DNA from: Luzula sylvatica
Taxonomy: Eukaryota > Streptophyta > Magnoliopsida > Poales > Juncaceae
Direction: 5' to 3'
Assembly: GCA_946800325.1 (NCBI GenBank)
Contig: OX326960.1
Coordinates: 15,214,393 to 15,278,392 of the forward strand
Length of the DNA stretch: 64,000 nt
Positions 21,519-33,946 of the stretch are shown in pieces (the stretch's first letter is position 1; each line of letters begins with the position of its first letter). Both the position numbers and the translations under genes were made by a program. Under the pieces are notes generated by a model. It made no database searches and was not told the origin of the DNA. It was given only the letters and a program-made list of their open reading frames with translations.

Positions 21519-22489
21519 TTCAAATACTAGATGATTATGATTTCCTGCCCGACGTCGGCATTATTATTTTGTTAACATAGTACTATTTATTTATTTATTG
21601 CATTTGAATTCGTTTTTTAGATGTATAATTCGATATCTAGTACTTATTTTGTACTTGAAATATCAATAAAATTGTAATTGTATTATAGTTACTATTTTCT
21701 GGTAATAAATGAAAATTAAAATTTTTTTTTTTATGATTTTATAGGAGAAACGCATATAACATTTTTTGTAATATTCCACATATTAAAGTATTTTTTGCTA
21801 AATATTTTTACAGGCTGGTTTAATAATTATATGGTATATTTTTTATATGTGCAAGATCATTTCTTTCAGAGGGTTCGGTTAATCGAAAACGGAACGGAAC
21901 CGATTGGATTTGGTTTAATCGGTTTGATTTTTCGATTTAAATTTGCTTTATTCGGTTGAAAAATGACATTGTTCGGTTTGTTCAGTTCGTTTTTAGTATT
22001 TTAAAAATTGATTAAAACGAATCGACCGAATATTCGGAATTCATATTTTTTTTTAATATTTGAATGTTAAGAGTATTAATATTTGATATAATAATCAGAT
22101 GAAAATAATATAATTATATTTTATAAAATTTATTATTATTTTTTAATAAGTAAAATATGAATTTAGACAACAAAGTATTTGTGGTCCAAGAACAACCGAA
22201 CAAAATGGAAATCAACAAGGATTATATATGGTGTTTCCAAAAGTCTCCAAACATCCTGAATGAGACAAGGGAAGAATATTTGGTTAGAGTTATTAGTATT
22301 TAAATTAAATAAATTAATGAGTTAATTGATCGTATAATTTAAATAACATGTCAATTGAACTCATTGTCTACCTCATCAAGGATGTTGATGTGAGATGAAA
22401 AAGCACAATATATTTTCCCCACTAATAAATAGAGTCCAGTGTGGGCAAGATTTGAGAACGCAGAACTGAGAGCCAGTTAGAAGAAGCAC

Positions 22490-23100
22490 GCTAAAAAGGA
22501 GGCAAAATGTCACGTTCCGGGATGGATTCGTGACTGAAATTTCTAATCAAATTGCGAGATTTGGGATTAGACTAGGCCAAGCAGAATAAAGAAGTATTTC
22601 TCTATTAAAAGAAAATTAGAGTTACAAAACAGTCATCATTGACTCTAAAACAAATTATTGCATTTTAGTATTTATAGTTGTAAGAATCTCGCGATTTAGT
22701 ACATAACGACTATGCATCTTGGGGTACCAGATGCAACTATGTCTTTGTCGTCCAATACCCGTCCAAGTGTACACCACTACCAAACTCCTTTCTCGTGGCA
22801 GCTGAAGTACTGAGATGGGGTTATATGTTCGACTTCCCGCTAAAGAGATGACCACGTTATGTACGTTTTTCCACTTTTTTGCTAGCAATTGCAATTTTGG
22901 ATTTACAAGTTATTGGGTCGGAATTGCACTATCGAGTCCGGACTCAAACACTATTATTAGAATTACATACTCTATGGTCGGAATGGTATTTCCAAATTTA
23001 TACGCTAATGTCAACGCGGGGTATGTACGGGATTTTAAAATGGGGGTATCTAATATTGATGATTTCGATGCCCCGGTTAGTGATATAATTGTATCTTGTA
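22490..23100. repeat. Unclassified dispersed repeat, copy 2
   Basis: Shares ordered motifs with 5820-6370, including GGAGGCAAAATGTCACG / GGAGGCAGAATCACG and the TATTGGGTCGGAATTGCACT block followed by ACGCTAATGTCAACGCG. The open frames on both strands here mirror each other and the other copy, so they are more likely by-products of the repeat than a gene. The unit B copy lies at about 49970-50590, and part of its 5' half also ends the stripped OMT locus near 45730-46029. Confidence 0.4.
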
Positions 23101-23911
23101 TTTTCAATGTTTTGAGTTCAAACAATTTTCTTTGATTTTCTCCCATGTCTCATAAACAATGTAACATTTTGTATTGATCTCATTAACTCAAATATGAGAA
23201 GCATCCATTTCAGTGCTTTAATATTGCCGAATCTTGATAGCAAAATGGAAGCAGCAGAAAGTAGACTCATGGTTTATGCATGACAGAAATGCATTATACC
23301 TGATATTAGAAAAAGTAAAAAAAGGAATATTTTTAAAAGTTCTTGTGTTTATTTATTTATTTTATTTTGATGTATTCAATCCAGACCCTCCAATTAGAAA
23401 AGGATATTGTTTTTTGGATATAAAGATTTAATATATATTCAAGTTTAAACAAAAATTTAATGAAAATAGCATGATTGAATAGGAAAATTGAACCATACTT
23501 GATCTTTTAAAGACTGGGTCATAAAGAAGATAAAAAAATTCAAATGTTAAACTATCCAAATTTATATTTCTTGAATTATACAGATTAATTATTTTGTACT
23601 TTTTATACATATTATAATTATAATTATAATTTGTACATATTATTTTATAATAAAAATCTATTATCCGAAAAATATTTAAATATTTAAAAGTATGTAATAT
23701 TTGAAAAAAACAATTTGTACTGATGACATTTAAATCATTAACATCAAAATTAGTATTTTTCAATAATTTTTGCCTTACACAAATTTCCAACAGATAAAAA
23801 TAGATTATTTATTTCAAAACACTAATTTGATGCAAATATTATGGTTAAAAAAACGCAAGAACAAATAAATTTTGTTTTGTACAAATAAAATAACATTAAT
23901 ATGTGTATGTG

Positions 23912-23929
23912 AGAGAGAGAGTGTGTGCT

Positions 23930-23962
<33 letters not shown>

Positions 23963-23998
23963 CTGTGTATGTGTGTGTGTCTGTGTATGCGTGTGTGC
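23912..23998. repeat. (GT)n microsatellite
   Basis: Interrupted GT repeat. The unit B counterpart (about 51405-51470) differs by a shorter array and a GC-alternating core (GCGCGCGCGCGCG). The open frame reading HTHTQTH on the minus strand is a by-product. Confidence 0.9.
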
Positions 23999-24692
23999 GA
24001 GACGGTTCCTCCTACGCTTCAGTACATAACTAAAAAAATATCGTGAATTGATAAAAAGAATCGACAATTTCACATATTATAAAAAAACTTTAATTTAATG
24101 ATTTCTCGATAATTATACTTGATCCGGCATGAGAGGATAAATAAAAGAACTATATTATTTGATAGATTTTAAATGAATTAATATTATCGTATACATAAAT
24201 TTATTTAATGTTAAAATAACAATATTTATTGTTCGGATGATATTTTATAGATATTATAACGTACATAATCATATATCGTAATCTAGAGGTAGCAAACAGG
24301 TTGGTCGGGTCACGGATGGGTATTTTCAGGTTTGGTCATTTCTACGGCAGGATCATTTTCGAGTTAACTTAACTCAGATCGGTTCGAGTTGAGTTCGGGT
24401 TTTATTTTGATAGGATTTTTTCCGAGTTAAATTATGCGTCCGGGTCAGATTTTTCGGATTTGAATTATGTCGGGTTTGAGTTTATTTCAGTTTAGGACAA
24501 AAATATACTTGACTTATTTTTCGGAGTATTTGCCTTTTTTATATCACAATCCATTATTTTTGGGTTATATCCGGTTTCGGATTGGATCAAGTTCAAGTAT
24601 CATATAACAACATCTAATTTATGATTCAGATGATTTAGTCTCGGATCGGTCCGAATCGGGTTGTTTGATTTTTTTTAAATTATATTTAATAG

Positions 24693-24790
24693 GTTGTGAG
24701 TCCATAACCCAGTTGGTTCGGTGTGAGACACAACCAATCATATGTTGTGAGAGATTGTGAATTAAAATTTCATTGTCATCAATGGATGGA
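24693..24790 (+). mobile_element. tRNA-derived SINE-like unit, plus strand
   Basis: Contains an A-box-like CCATAACCCAGTTGGTTCGG followed about 35 bp later by a B-box-like element; the B copy (about 52158-52255) reads GTGAGTTCAAATTTC. This spacing and wording resemble the RNA polymerase III promoter of tRNA-derived SINEs. I see no clear poly-A tail or target duplication. Confidence 0.4.
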
Positions 24791-25804
24791 TGACTTTGTG
24801 CTTTCATTATTGGCAGAAATAATATGTGGTAAGATTATCATCAATTTTTTGTGGAAATCATTTTTCAATGTGAAAACTTTGTGTTTCCATGATAAATTTC
24901 ACATTACCGTCACATAAAATTCTCATGTAATACCAAACATGATAATCACTTTTGAAATTTTCTGACGATCCAAACAAATCCTTATATTTTCTTTATTTAA
25001 CTTTAGACTGTATGCAAATATTTTATGTTTGTTTTGATTTTGTTACTGTCCAAGGTGAACATTGTGTTAGTTACTAAATACAGTTTCTCTTATACAAATA
25101 TTCATAAATAAACAGTGTTACCCCGTTAGTTAAATATGTTGATTAGTATTATTAATTAATTCGTTTAACGATTTAATTGATCAGTCAATTGAATTGACAC
25201 GTCAATTAATATATACTAATATAATTTGTTGACGTGCCAATTAAACGTGTTAATTAACAATTAATTCAGTCAATTAGAATGATTAATTAATCCATCTAAT
25301 TCTTTCTTGTCACCTCAATAAAGATCGTGGGATGAGTTTTGGGGGCAAAGTATATTTCCTCAATTCCATAACCATGTGTGGTTCCTCTCAGGATTCCAAC
25401 AACTCCTAGCCATGGCCGTCACTGTAACAAACATCTCTCTCATAGACATTGTAATGATTGAAGGAAGAACCTTAGCACTCTACAAAATCCAGTAAAGATT
25501 GAGATGTCATAGCAATGGCTTGATAATTAGTCTATTTCTTTCTCTTCGATTTAACTTCCTTTTCACGTATTAGCTATTCTGAACTGTGTAGTAGCTTATG
25601 TCAGCTGGATTAGAGTGAATTAGTTTCAATTTCATATTGATGACAAATTTTTGCGTGAATTACAATCGACTGGATTTGTATGGATTAATATTGCTCATTA
25701 TCTGAATTGGGTTGTTCATTATCTCAATTTGGTATGTGGAAACTGAAGGTGGAGAAAATGCTCGGTATATATATTTGTAATAAATGGAGAAAGATTGTAT
25801 GTTC

Positions 25805-25892
25805 TTCATTAATTGATATTAATAAAATTGAATCACAATCTCTCACAACATATGATTTTGTATCTCACACTCAACCAACTGAGCTATGAAGT
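25805..25892 (-). mobile_element. tRNA-derived SINE-like unit, minus strand
   Basis: On the minus strand it reads TAGCTCAGTTGGTTGAGTGT (a very tRNA-like A box), then CATATGTTGTGAGAGATTGT and GATTCAATTTT (B-box-like). It shares the ATATGTTGTGAGAGATTGTG core with the plus-strand unit at 24693, so they are one family in opposite orientation about 1.1 kb apart. The unit B copy lies at about 53319-53406. Confidence 0.45.
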
Positions 25893-26913
25893 TTGGACTC
25901 ATTGACGAGCACGCTAAAATATGGAAATTTAAATACATTTTCCAAACATAATATCAAAGACAAAAATAATCCAGTACCGATAAGAAAAAAATAATGAGAA
26001 CATAGTGTTCTTGAGGTTTCTAATGCCAGTAATAACACAAACAAATTGTGGGGAAGCAACTAATCAATCAAAGCCATTAATCACACAACAAATTGCGGCG
26101 AAGTACTTTGTAGCGAGAGGAAGAGCTGGGTCACAGTGGTCAGAAGAGCATGTTGGAGAAAGGAGGAGGTTAAGGTAGCGAAATGCACAGAGTGTATGGA
26201 TGTTGCGGTGAAAGAGATAAATTAAGAAAATGGCATTTTAGTCATTTAAAATTATAATCACGGACTTAATTATAATTTAGAAAATTAATCATGGTTATTT
26301 TGACAAATCTAACGGTAACTCAACGGTTTAGGATGAATTTGATATTTTGTATGTTTAAATGGTCAAATTTGATTTAAAATGTGCTTTCAAGGAAATTTTT
26401 TGATATTTATCTATTTAAGAGGACATATTTGATATTTCCACTTTAAAATTGTAAAGAGATATACTTGAAATTGAAATTGTCCCATATACATTCAAATAAT
26501 ATGAACATTAAAAAATTTAGTTCACATAATAATCATTCCAATACTACATATACATACACAGTTTTTTTCATGATATGATATTAATTCGCATAAATAATGC
26601 CAAATCGATATATAATCTTTTTTTTATTATTTTTTCATATATACATGTCGAAAAACCAAAATGTTGATAGACATAGTATGTTGAAAATACTAAATTTAGT
26701 ATTTCCATTTATAATTATAAATTTAAGGAAAAATTTGTAACGGAGACAATAATTGTTTGAGATTTACAACAATAGACAACAAGGTTTGGAAATGTTAAAT
26801 ATGACACTATAAACCTTTGAATGTTCGAGAGATATGAAAGTAATTTTTCCTTGATATATGAACCCAGATTGCACCCATATATGTATATCTAAAATCTATA
26901 ATATTTAAAAGAA

Positions 26914-29900
26914 CCGCTCTTTTCTAATTGCAGGAATAATACTGGAGCTAGTTTATAAACTGCTACCTGCTTGAAGATAATCAAAGAGGATAAATGCGAA
27001 CTAGCTCTTATCTAATTATAAACTGCTACTTGTATGATCTTTAATTCATTAATTTCATTTTATTCAAGGGCATATTTATGTCATGATTGTTTCACGAGTT
27101 CTCGGTTCATATCTCGCATTGCATGGTATTAAATTCAACCTGAAATTGGATGATTGGGAGACCAAAAATAGTGAGCCGAGTAGATAAATGGCCTAAATTA
27201 TTGGGGAAATAGTGCCTCGAACCGATCAAATTGGCAAAAAACTTATGCCTCAATTTCATCAAGTCGGGGGACAAAGTAGTACTGCACCAATTGCGCGGAA
27301 TCAAGGACGAACTACTTCACCGAATTCATCAAAATGAGCAGGGTAAGTTTTTATATTTGCACGGTGCGAAGACAAAGAGATCAAGAAGATAGAAGAAAAC
27401 AAGGAGGAATGGTTAATTTATAATGAATTACATTCGTAATGAATTGATAAGGGTTAAGTCCTAATGAATTCGAAGAATAATTTATAGTGAATTCGAAGAA
27501 GATAGAAGAAAACAAGGAGGCAATGTTATTGTAACGAATTCGAACCGTTAGTTCTCGGCATTCCACACGATAGTGCTGTAATGCATTAGAAGAATTCGTA
27601 AAATAAATAAAGCCAAGGTTAATTCGTAGGAAGTGCGTGCAAGGGAAATTTGATATAGCTGATGTACTTCATGGCCCAGATTTATTTGTATGTAAGTGTA
27701 ATAAGGAAAAGTTGATCTGTAATTTGTGTTTTTAGTCTTAATCCTATAGTCATTTTCGTAACTTGATATATAACGGATACTATTCAATACTCTGTTCTCT
27801 TGGTATATTTATTTTTTAAAAATTTCATGTGAATCGATGATCCAGCTGTATTATGTGTTATGTAAACTGATGATATATTTGATCTTTTTAAATTTTCACA
27901 GCTATGGGAAAGTAACAGATTTTTTAGAAACTATAAATATGAAGAACTAGTCGAGGAACTTTTAAAAAAATTTATTTTAAAATATCTATTTCAATCTCGA
28001 GTAATCAATAATATTCAATACAAAAAATTTCAATGATACACAGTTCGATATCATTTACATTCCATATCAAGTGAACCATTTACACCATATACACATCTCA
28101 TTTTCAAATTTCAAATTCCTCATAAAAAAAAAAAGAGGAGACCCGACATGATATGCAGATAAAAAGGACCACTAGACTTGTCCAGTACGACCTCGCGACA
28201 CGCATCATTCAAACAGATGAACATGATCGGTTTTCTCGCATACAAAAGACCTCCAATCTGAGTGTATGTACATGAGCTCCCCAAACAAGAATGACCTTTC
28301 GATAACTCATCATCATGTCCGCTCTTACGATTCCAAATCGAGACAAGATCTGCCACCATTCTCTTGAGAGGGAAGAGGAGTTTGGGATTCGTTCGCAGCT
28401 TGCATCTTAATGTAGTACTCCTCGAACTATCTTGGCATATACCTCAAATTCTACCATGTCTTTCCATCCTGATTGAGCCTCAGTTTCACCTCGCATGCTT
28501 CCTCCTTGACAATCTGTTGCAGTCTGGCCTGGTTGGACTTTCTGAACCACATGTACGGGCATCGCAAGGGTACCCTAGATCCGCAACAAGATTGGTCTCG
28601 TCCACGGTTACTATGAATTTGACTGCGACACATCCATCATTTTTTCGACCATATTTTCGAGCAGGAGGGATCCTTATTGTTCTTTTACTAGCCTGGATCT
28701 GGATCTACCTATTTATATCACAAATCAAATTAATTTTTCGTCTAATTGAATCTTAAACAAAGCTCAGAACCAGTAATTGATAAAAAGAATATGTTAATTA
28801 TAAAGAATTGAGCAATATTTAGTTTTGATTTATTTGTGCCACTAGTAAATAAAGAAAACATAATCAACATTATCAATAGCAAGATCAAGTTTTGGGTAAT
28901 TATCCAATTTTTGGGTACGCCAATAACATTACCAGTTCACCATACGAGAAGAGCGACCCAGTTTCAATGACAACAAATCCGGCAGTGGAACCCACTCGAA
29001 ACATACTCACAGCTTTAATGGCTGCAAGTTTGTTTAAGTCGTCTTGGGTCAAAGTAGTAGTGGGAACAGAGAGTGCTCGAATGGGGATGATGTGGTCACG
29101 CGAGATGGAGAAGAGATGGAATGACGACGGTTCTGTTGCACGATGCGGATCAGGTCAAAGTTTCGTTTGGAAAGGGGGAGAATCAGAGAAGTAAAGAGAA
29201 GAAGAAGGCGTAATGAAAGAGATGGATTAATGGGTTATTTTTTTTATCGGATTTGTTTTCTCTATAGGTTGAGTTTTTTCCCAGCCGTTTTACTAGATGC
29301 CTTGGCAGGAGTGTATATGCCACGTCAGCTGCGGGATGAGTGCGGGGTGATAGTTAAGTGGTGCCTAAACTTATTGAATATAATATTTGGTACCATGATA
29401 TTATTGTAGCAAATTTAACTCTTTTGTTACTGGTTAAACTGCCTCTCCTTTACTCATTTTATTTACTGTGCTCCTCAAATGTCCACCAAATTTCTCCCAT
29501 AATAGTAATTCATGATTAATCCATAGATTAGTATTTTAGATTAACGATTAATTCATGATTATTAAAATTTTAATATATAATTAAGGTCCATATCAATTGA
29601 TGATTAATTCGAAGTAATTAAAAATAAATAATTATGAATTAATCATTAATCCAAAATACTAATTCATGGATTAACCATGGATTACTATTGTGGGGAAAAT
29701 TTGGTGGACATTTGAGGGGCATAGTATAATTTCCCTTTAAATTGAAAGTAAATTATTTGATTCTCCTATTTTGTATGTAGTGAATATTTTCATACGTTCA
29801 ATTCAATCAAAATTCAGTCAACTACCTTGTCCTCATAGAAATACTGTATATTTATTACAAAATAGTAAAAGCAAAGTAATCTTGGAATTGTTCTTAAACT

Positions 29901-32900
29901 TCCTTTTTCATGGTTTACAACATAGGTTTCTTTGTTGCCAGTTTTTATAATTGCATGTGTGTGTGTGTGTTTATTCGACAGATCTTCTTACGATTGAATT
30001 TGTGTTCATATGAAGTCTTTTCTTTTTTTTCTTCAATTGACAAATTAACTTAATAAACAATCTCAAGGTCATTTAATTGTTTGCATCTTTGCTTTGATAA
30101 ATGCAACATAAACTATATTAGAAGCTAAATGTTTTATTTTTTGTGTTTTTTCTTATCTTTTTATTTAAAGGACAACATCAGAAATAACAGCTTAGAATTA
30201 ACAACATTACGGACTGGGACAACCAATTTGTCGGAGCCTGTCCAGATCAAATTTATCCTTATAAAATTAAAGCTTTTAACAATTTATCCAATTAAAACTT
30301 GCATAATATCAAATTTATCTATACTGTTAAGTTACCATTAAATTAAACATAATTTAAAATTAATTAAATTACGAAATTTTAATTTTAATTGGCCAAAATA
30401 TTTAATTTTAATTTAAATTGACCAAGATATATTTTAATTTTAATTTATCTATACTGCCACGTATATTTTCTTTGATTGAAAATATACTTGGCCCTCCAAA
30501 CTCATCCCAACCTCATTATGAAGTGGCAAAAAAAGATTAAATTGGTCGATTAGTTTTTCTAATTAACTCAAATTAATTGACACATTCATAAATTATATTA
30601 ATACATATTAATTGACGTATTAATTCAATTAAACGATCAATTAAATTGTTAATCGGATTAATTAATAATACTAATTAACCACTTAACCTTCTCTTGTGAT
30701 TATAGTGGTTTCATATATAAACCCATTGCCAATGGACCTCTGAATACCTTTTAACTGCTAGACTATTCGGATGAACCGGGTGCACAACTATCTATTATAC
30801 ACCATGACAGTACTAGCTGTATAAAATCTGTATAAACTGTATCAGTACCAATACCAGCACCGGTACTGGTAAGTGGTACCGGTTATGCAAAATTCATTTC
30901 TTTTGATTCAGAGAAGAAGCCATAAGACAAAAGCTCGTGGGCTGCAATTGGGGTTGTACATGCTATCAGAAAAATGAAGCAAAAAAAAAAGTAAAAATTA
31001 ACATTCATGGCTTGAGCCTATGAATAAAAAAAAAGCCCCTACTGGTACAAAATTAGTGATGTTCCTAATGAAATCAAGACGTGATGTAACTAATGAATAC
31101 TAGGTGCAAGCATAAGAAATAAGGATGTTATATGCGAAAGTGCAAATTATTTTAATAATTGATTATGTTTTTGGCATGACAAAGTACATGAATGTTGCAA
31201 GAATGAAGATGTAATAATTGTTCTACAAAGCGAGGATATGAAAAAAAATGATGTCCGAAGAATTGTTTTAGATTTTCTCTACGTTATTTTAAAAGTGAGG
31301 ATATGAAAAAAAATAATGTGCAAAGAATTATTTCAGATTGTTTCTACGTTATTTTGATATGATCCAAGACTGTGATCCTCGAATTCACATGTTCTAATCC
31401 ACATGTTATTTGAAAGTAAAATTTATCGAGAACAATTGTCATCTGCTTGTTCTATTTGTATTTTTATGTATTTATTAATAATGATCGGTACCATATTAAT
31501 TTTGTGTAATGCTTAAATTCAATTAAAAAGATTCTAGCATATTTTCTTAATTCATCTAATAATTTAGATATGATAATTTTGTTTACAATTTTAAACCAAT
31601 GATTGAACCGGTTGACCCATCGGTCCGACCGGTGAACAGGTGACCCGACACTCGGACGGGTCGATGTCCGGTCCGGTTTTAAAAACATTGGTAACAATTG
31701 TTTTTTCGTCCGATATCTTGCATCTACACGTCCATCCACTTTTTCTGTCAGCTCAAGTACGGAACTTGACTTAAATTCACTTTGGCCCCTGATACATTTT
31801 ATTTTACAAAAGAGAGAAGACAAAGCGGCTAGAGGAGATAGGGCGGTCCCTATTAATCTATTATATGCTCAAGAAATCGAATTTGAGGTCCAAAATTTTA
31901 AAGAGTCTAAAATTTTCGAAATAGATGATTTATCCAGTTAAAAATAAATATAATTACAATAAAATTATTGAAAATCATAAGAAATATCGTCGTTCATTGG
32001 TAGTACAATTATTTTTTACGAAAGCTCATGTGTTAAAATCCATACAATTTATAGTTTTACAAAAAAAATTTCCCAAAAATACAACCAAATTATGAGAAAA
32101 ATTAATTTAGTCGAGATTTGAACCTTGAATCAATGATTTACACGATCACATGTGACTAAATATGTTAGTTTTCTTTTGTTATAATTGATTAGATACGGGA
32201 TCCATTGTCAAGCAAGACTTCTAAATCTGGGACCGGACTTGAAAGGAGGAGGCAGAATCACGCTAAAGCGCGGAACAAAGTGTGTGCATGTTTTTTTTTC
32301 CTAACGAATGTATTTCCTTATTTACACGTTATTGGATCGGCATTGCACTATCGGATCCATATTTGAACATTATTGAAGTTACACACTATCGTGTACATGC
32401 TAACGTCAGTGCGAGATATGGCGATCCATATTTGATCCATATTTCCTTATATTCAACTCTAGTTTTTGTTAATTTTTAGGATACTACGAAACAATATAGA
32501 AATTGGTCGGCGAATGAGTTTGTTGGAAATGCGGTCACGTCTTTCGTTGGTGGTATTGAAGATTTAGCCTTATTTTGTATTGAACTTCTTGTTATTTGTG
32601 GATTAAACTCCGAGAGTTAGTGTTGTGTTTGGTTGAATGGACTTTTTGTACGTGATTTCGATGTCGTGGTCGTTTTATTTGTTTACAAAATTATTAGATT
32701 GTTTTTTTTATTATTTTTTAAATTTAATTATTTTGGTAATCAATTGAAAAAATAAATTCACCAATAAAAAAACAATTAGCGAAGGAAATTACCTCCGGCT
32801 AGAAATCGTCCCCTCTACCCCAAGCCACAACTTGAAACCGTTCAATCCCCCTTTTAGCGACGACTAGAAACCGTCAACAATTCCTCCCTTTTGACCACGG

Positions 32901-32937
32901 CTAGTAAATCGTCAGCAAATCCACTACTTTTAGCGAT
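26914..32937. other. Unit B counterpart of 77-6535, no gene seen
   Basis: Follows unit A closely but lacks the MITE at 2408 and the poly-C insert at 4673. The left tip of the 2933 MITE is deleted, and there is a small deletion where A has a poly-A stretch at about 5700. The candidate minus-strand exon is retained at about 29011-29226. Confidence 0.6.
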
Positions 32938-33361
32938 GGTTTTGCCTAGGAGTTGAAATACTCTATTTCTTGTGTCGACGATTTATCCTAGTTGTAGACA
33001 ACAGTCGACAAAGGTAACAGGGCCCACTCGTCGGCAACAAGTGATAACAACGACCGAGAAAGTGTCGACGGGGTATTGCCTACCACAAGCCGTCATGTTA
33101 TCTTTAAGGGACGATTTTAGGGGGTATTTTCTACATCCTTGGACATCCCTATTGACTGAATTTGTTGTGGTGTTCGGGCCAAAATGGATGATGCAAACTT
33201 GTGCTACTGCAATCATTGCGGGTGAGCACCTCTTCAAACTCAAGGTGATCCAATGAGTAATCCAACCTTGTATAGAAACATTGTTGGACGCTTCAATACG
33301 CTACGATTAATCGTCCCGAAATCTTTTTTAACGTCAACAAAGTTTTTAAATTCATGTATTC
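32938..33361 (+). pseudogene. Ty1-copia RT/RNase H remnant, unit B
   Basis: Same remnant as 6536-7078, including the TLYRNIVG block at about 33258. A deletion relative to unit A (A positions about 6961-7193) fuses TTCATGTATTC directly to TCAAAACTTTATG. This removes the local repeat, the GTACA target site and the first 110 bp of the LTR element. Confidence 0.75.
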
Positions 33362-33946
33362 TTCAAAACTTTATGAAACAAAATAAAACTTTCCAAATAT
33401 GTTCATTATCATACAAGTAAGGTCTGGTACAATTTTGGTGCAATTTTGAGTTGTAGATAAACAGTTATTAACTATTTACAAAACAGTCCCTAATATTTGT
33501 GAAAATATCCAGTTAAGTTTTCGAATAAATATTAGTTCTGAATTGTTTTGCAAATTGAATAACATGAGATATGGAATTCCAAATGAAATAATACTTGTAT
33601 AGAATTGAAGTATTATCTTAGTACAATACAATGGTGAATTTGTTTTTGTCTAAAAGGCTTTAGATATTTTACAATTCATGCACAAAGTTAGACGGATACA
33701 AATATTCACACAGTTTTAGAGTTAAGCCCTTGATCCCGAATATAAAGTCCAATATTCAAAATTCTATAACAAATGGAAAATAAAACCAAAACAGATGATT
33801 AAAAAAGGGTATGAAAATAGATTGTTGATATTGGTTTGATCCAGATATATCTAACTGGTTTGATCCAGATATATCTATAAATCCATTAAAAAGGGTCAAG
33901 GAAGATGTTCTTTAACTTTGGATCTTGTGAAATTAGGTCAAAATTC

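Larger units (their letters stand above)
77..26913 (+). repeat. Tandem segmental duplication, unit A
   Basis: First copy of a roughly 27-kb direct tandem duplication. Its start (CCGCTCTTTTC at 77) recurs at 26914, and the order of landmarks is the same in both units: palindromic MITE, copia remnant, LINE, minisatellite, OMT locus and GT microsatellite. Differences are scattered substitutions plus clean insertions or deletions. Bases 1-76 lie outside the unit and have no counterpart in the window. The left boundary is inferred from where the two copies stop matching. Private to A are a MITE at 2408, a poly-C insert at 4673, a hAT at 15091 and expanded G tracts at 13079 and 18553. Confidence 0.95.
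21055..26913. other. OMT downstream flank, no gene seen
   Basis: About 5.9 kb of AT-rich sequence. It contains an (AT)n run at 21488-21516, a GGTTCGGTT/CGGTTTGATT-rich hAT-like stretch at 21880-22040, an AT-rich MITE-like segment at 22230-22420, a dispersed repeat at 22490-23100 (related to 5820-6370), a (GT)n run at 23912-23998, a CGGGTC/GGTTTGG-rich stretch at 24290-24660, SINE-like units at 24693 and 25892, and another AT-rich MITE-like segment at 25120-25340. Open frames such as 22815-23135 lie in the dispersed repeat and I do not regard them as genes. Confidence 0.55.

Noticed and set aside
22815..23135. 106-aa open frame downstream of OMT
   Set aside because: It lies in a dispersed repeat, overlapping frames on both strands are equally open, and there is no family match.
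23822..24073. Open frame with HTHTQTH repeats
   Set aside because: It is translation of a GT microsatellite.
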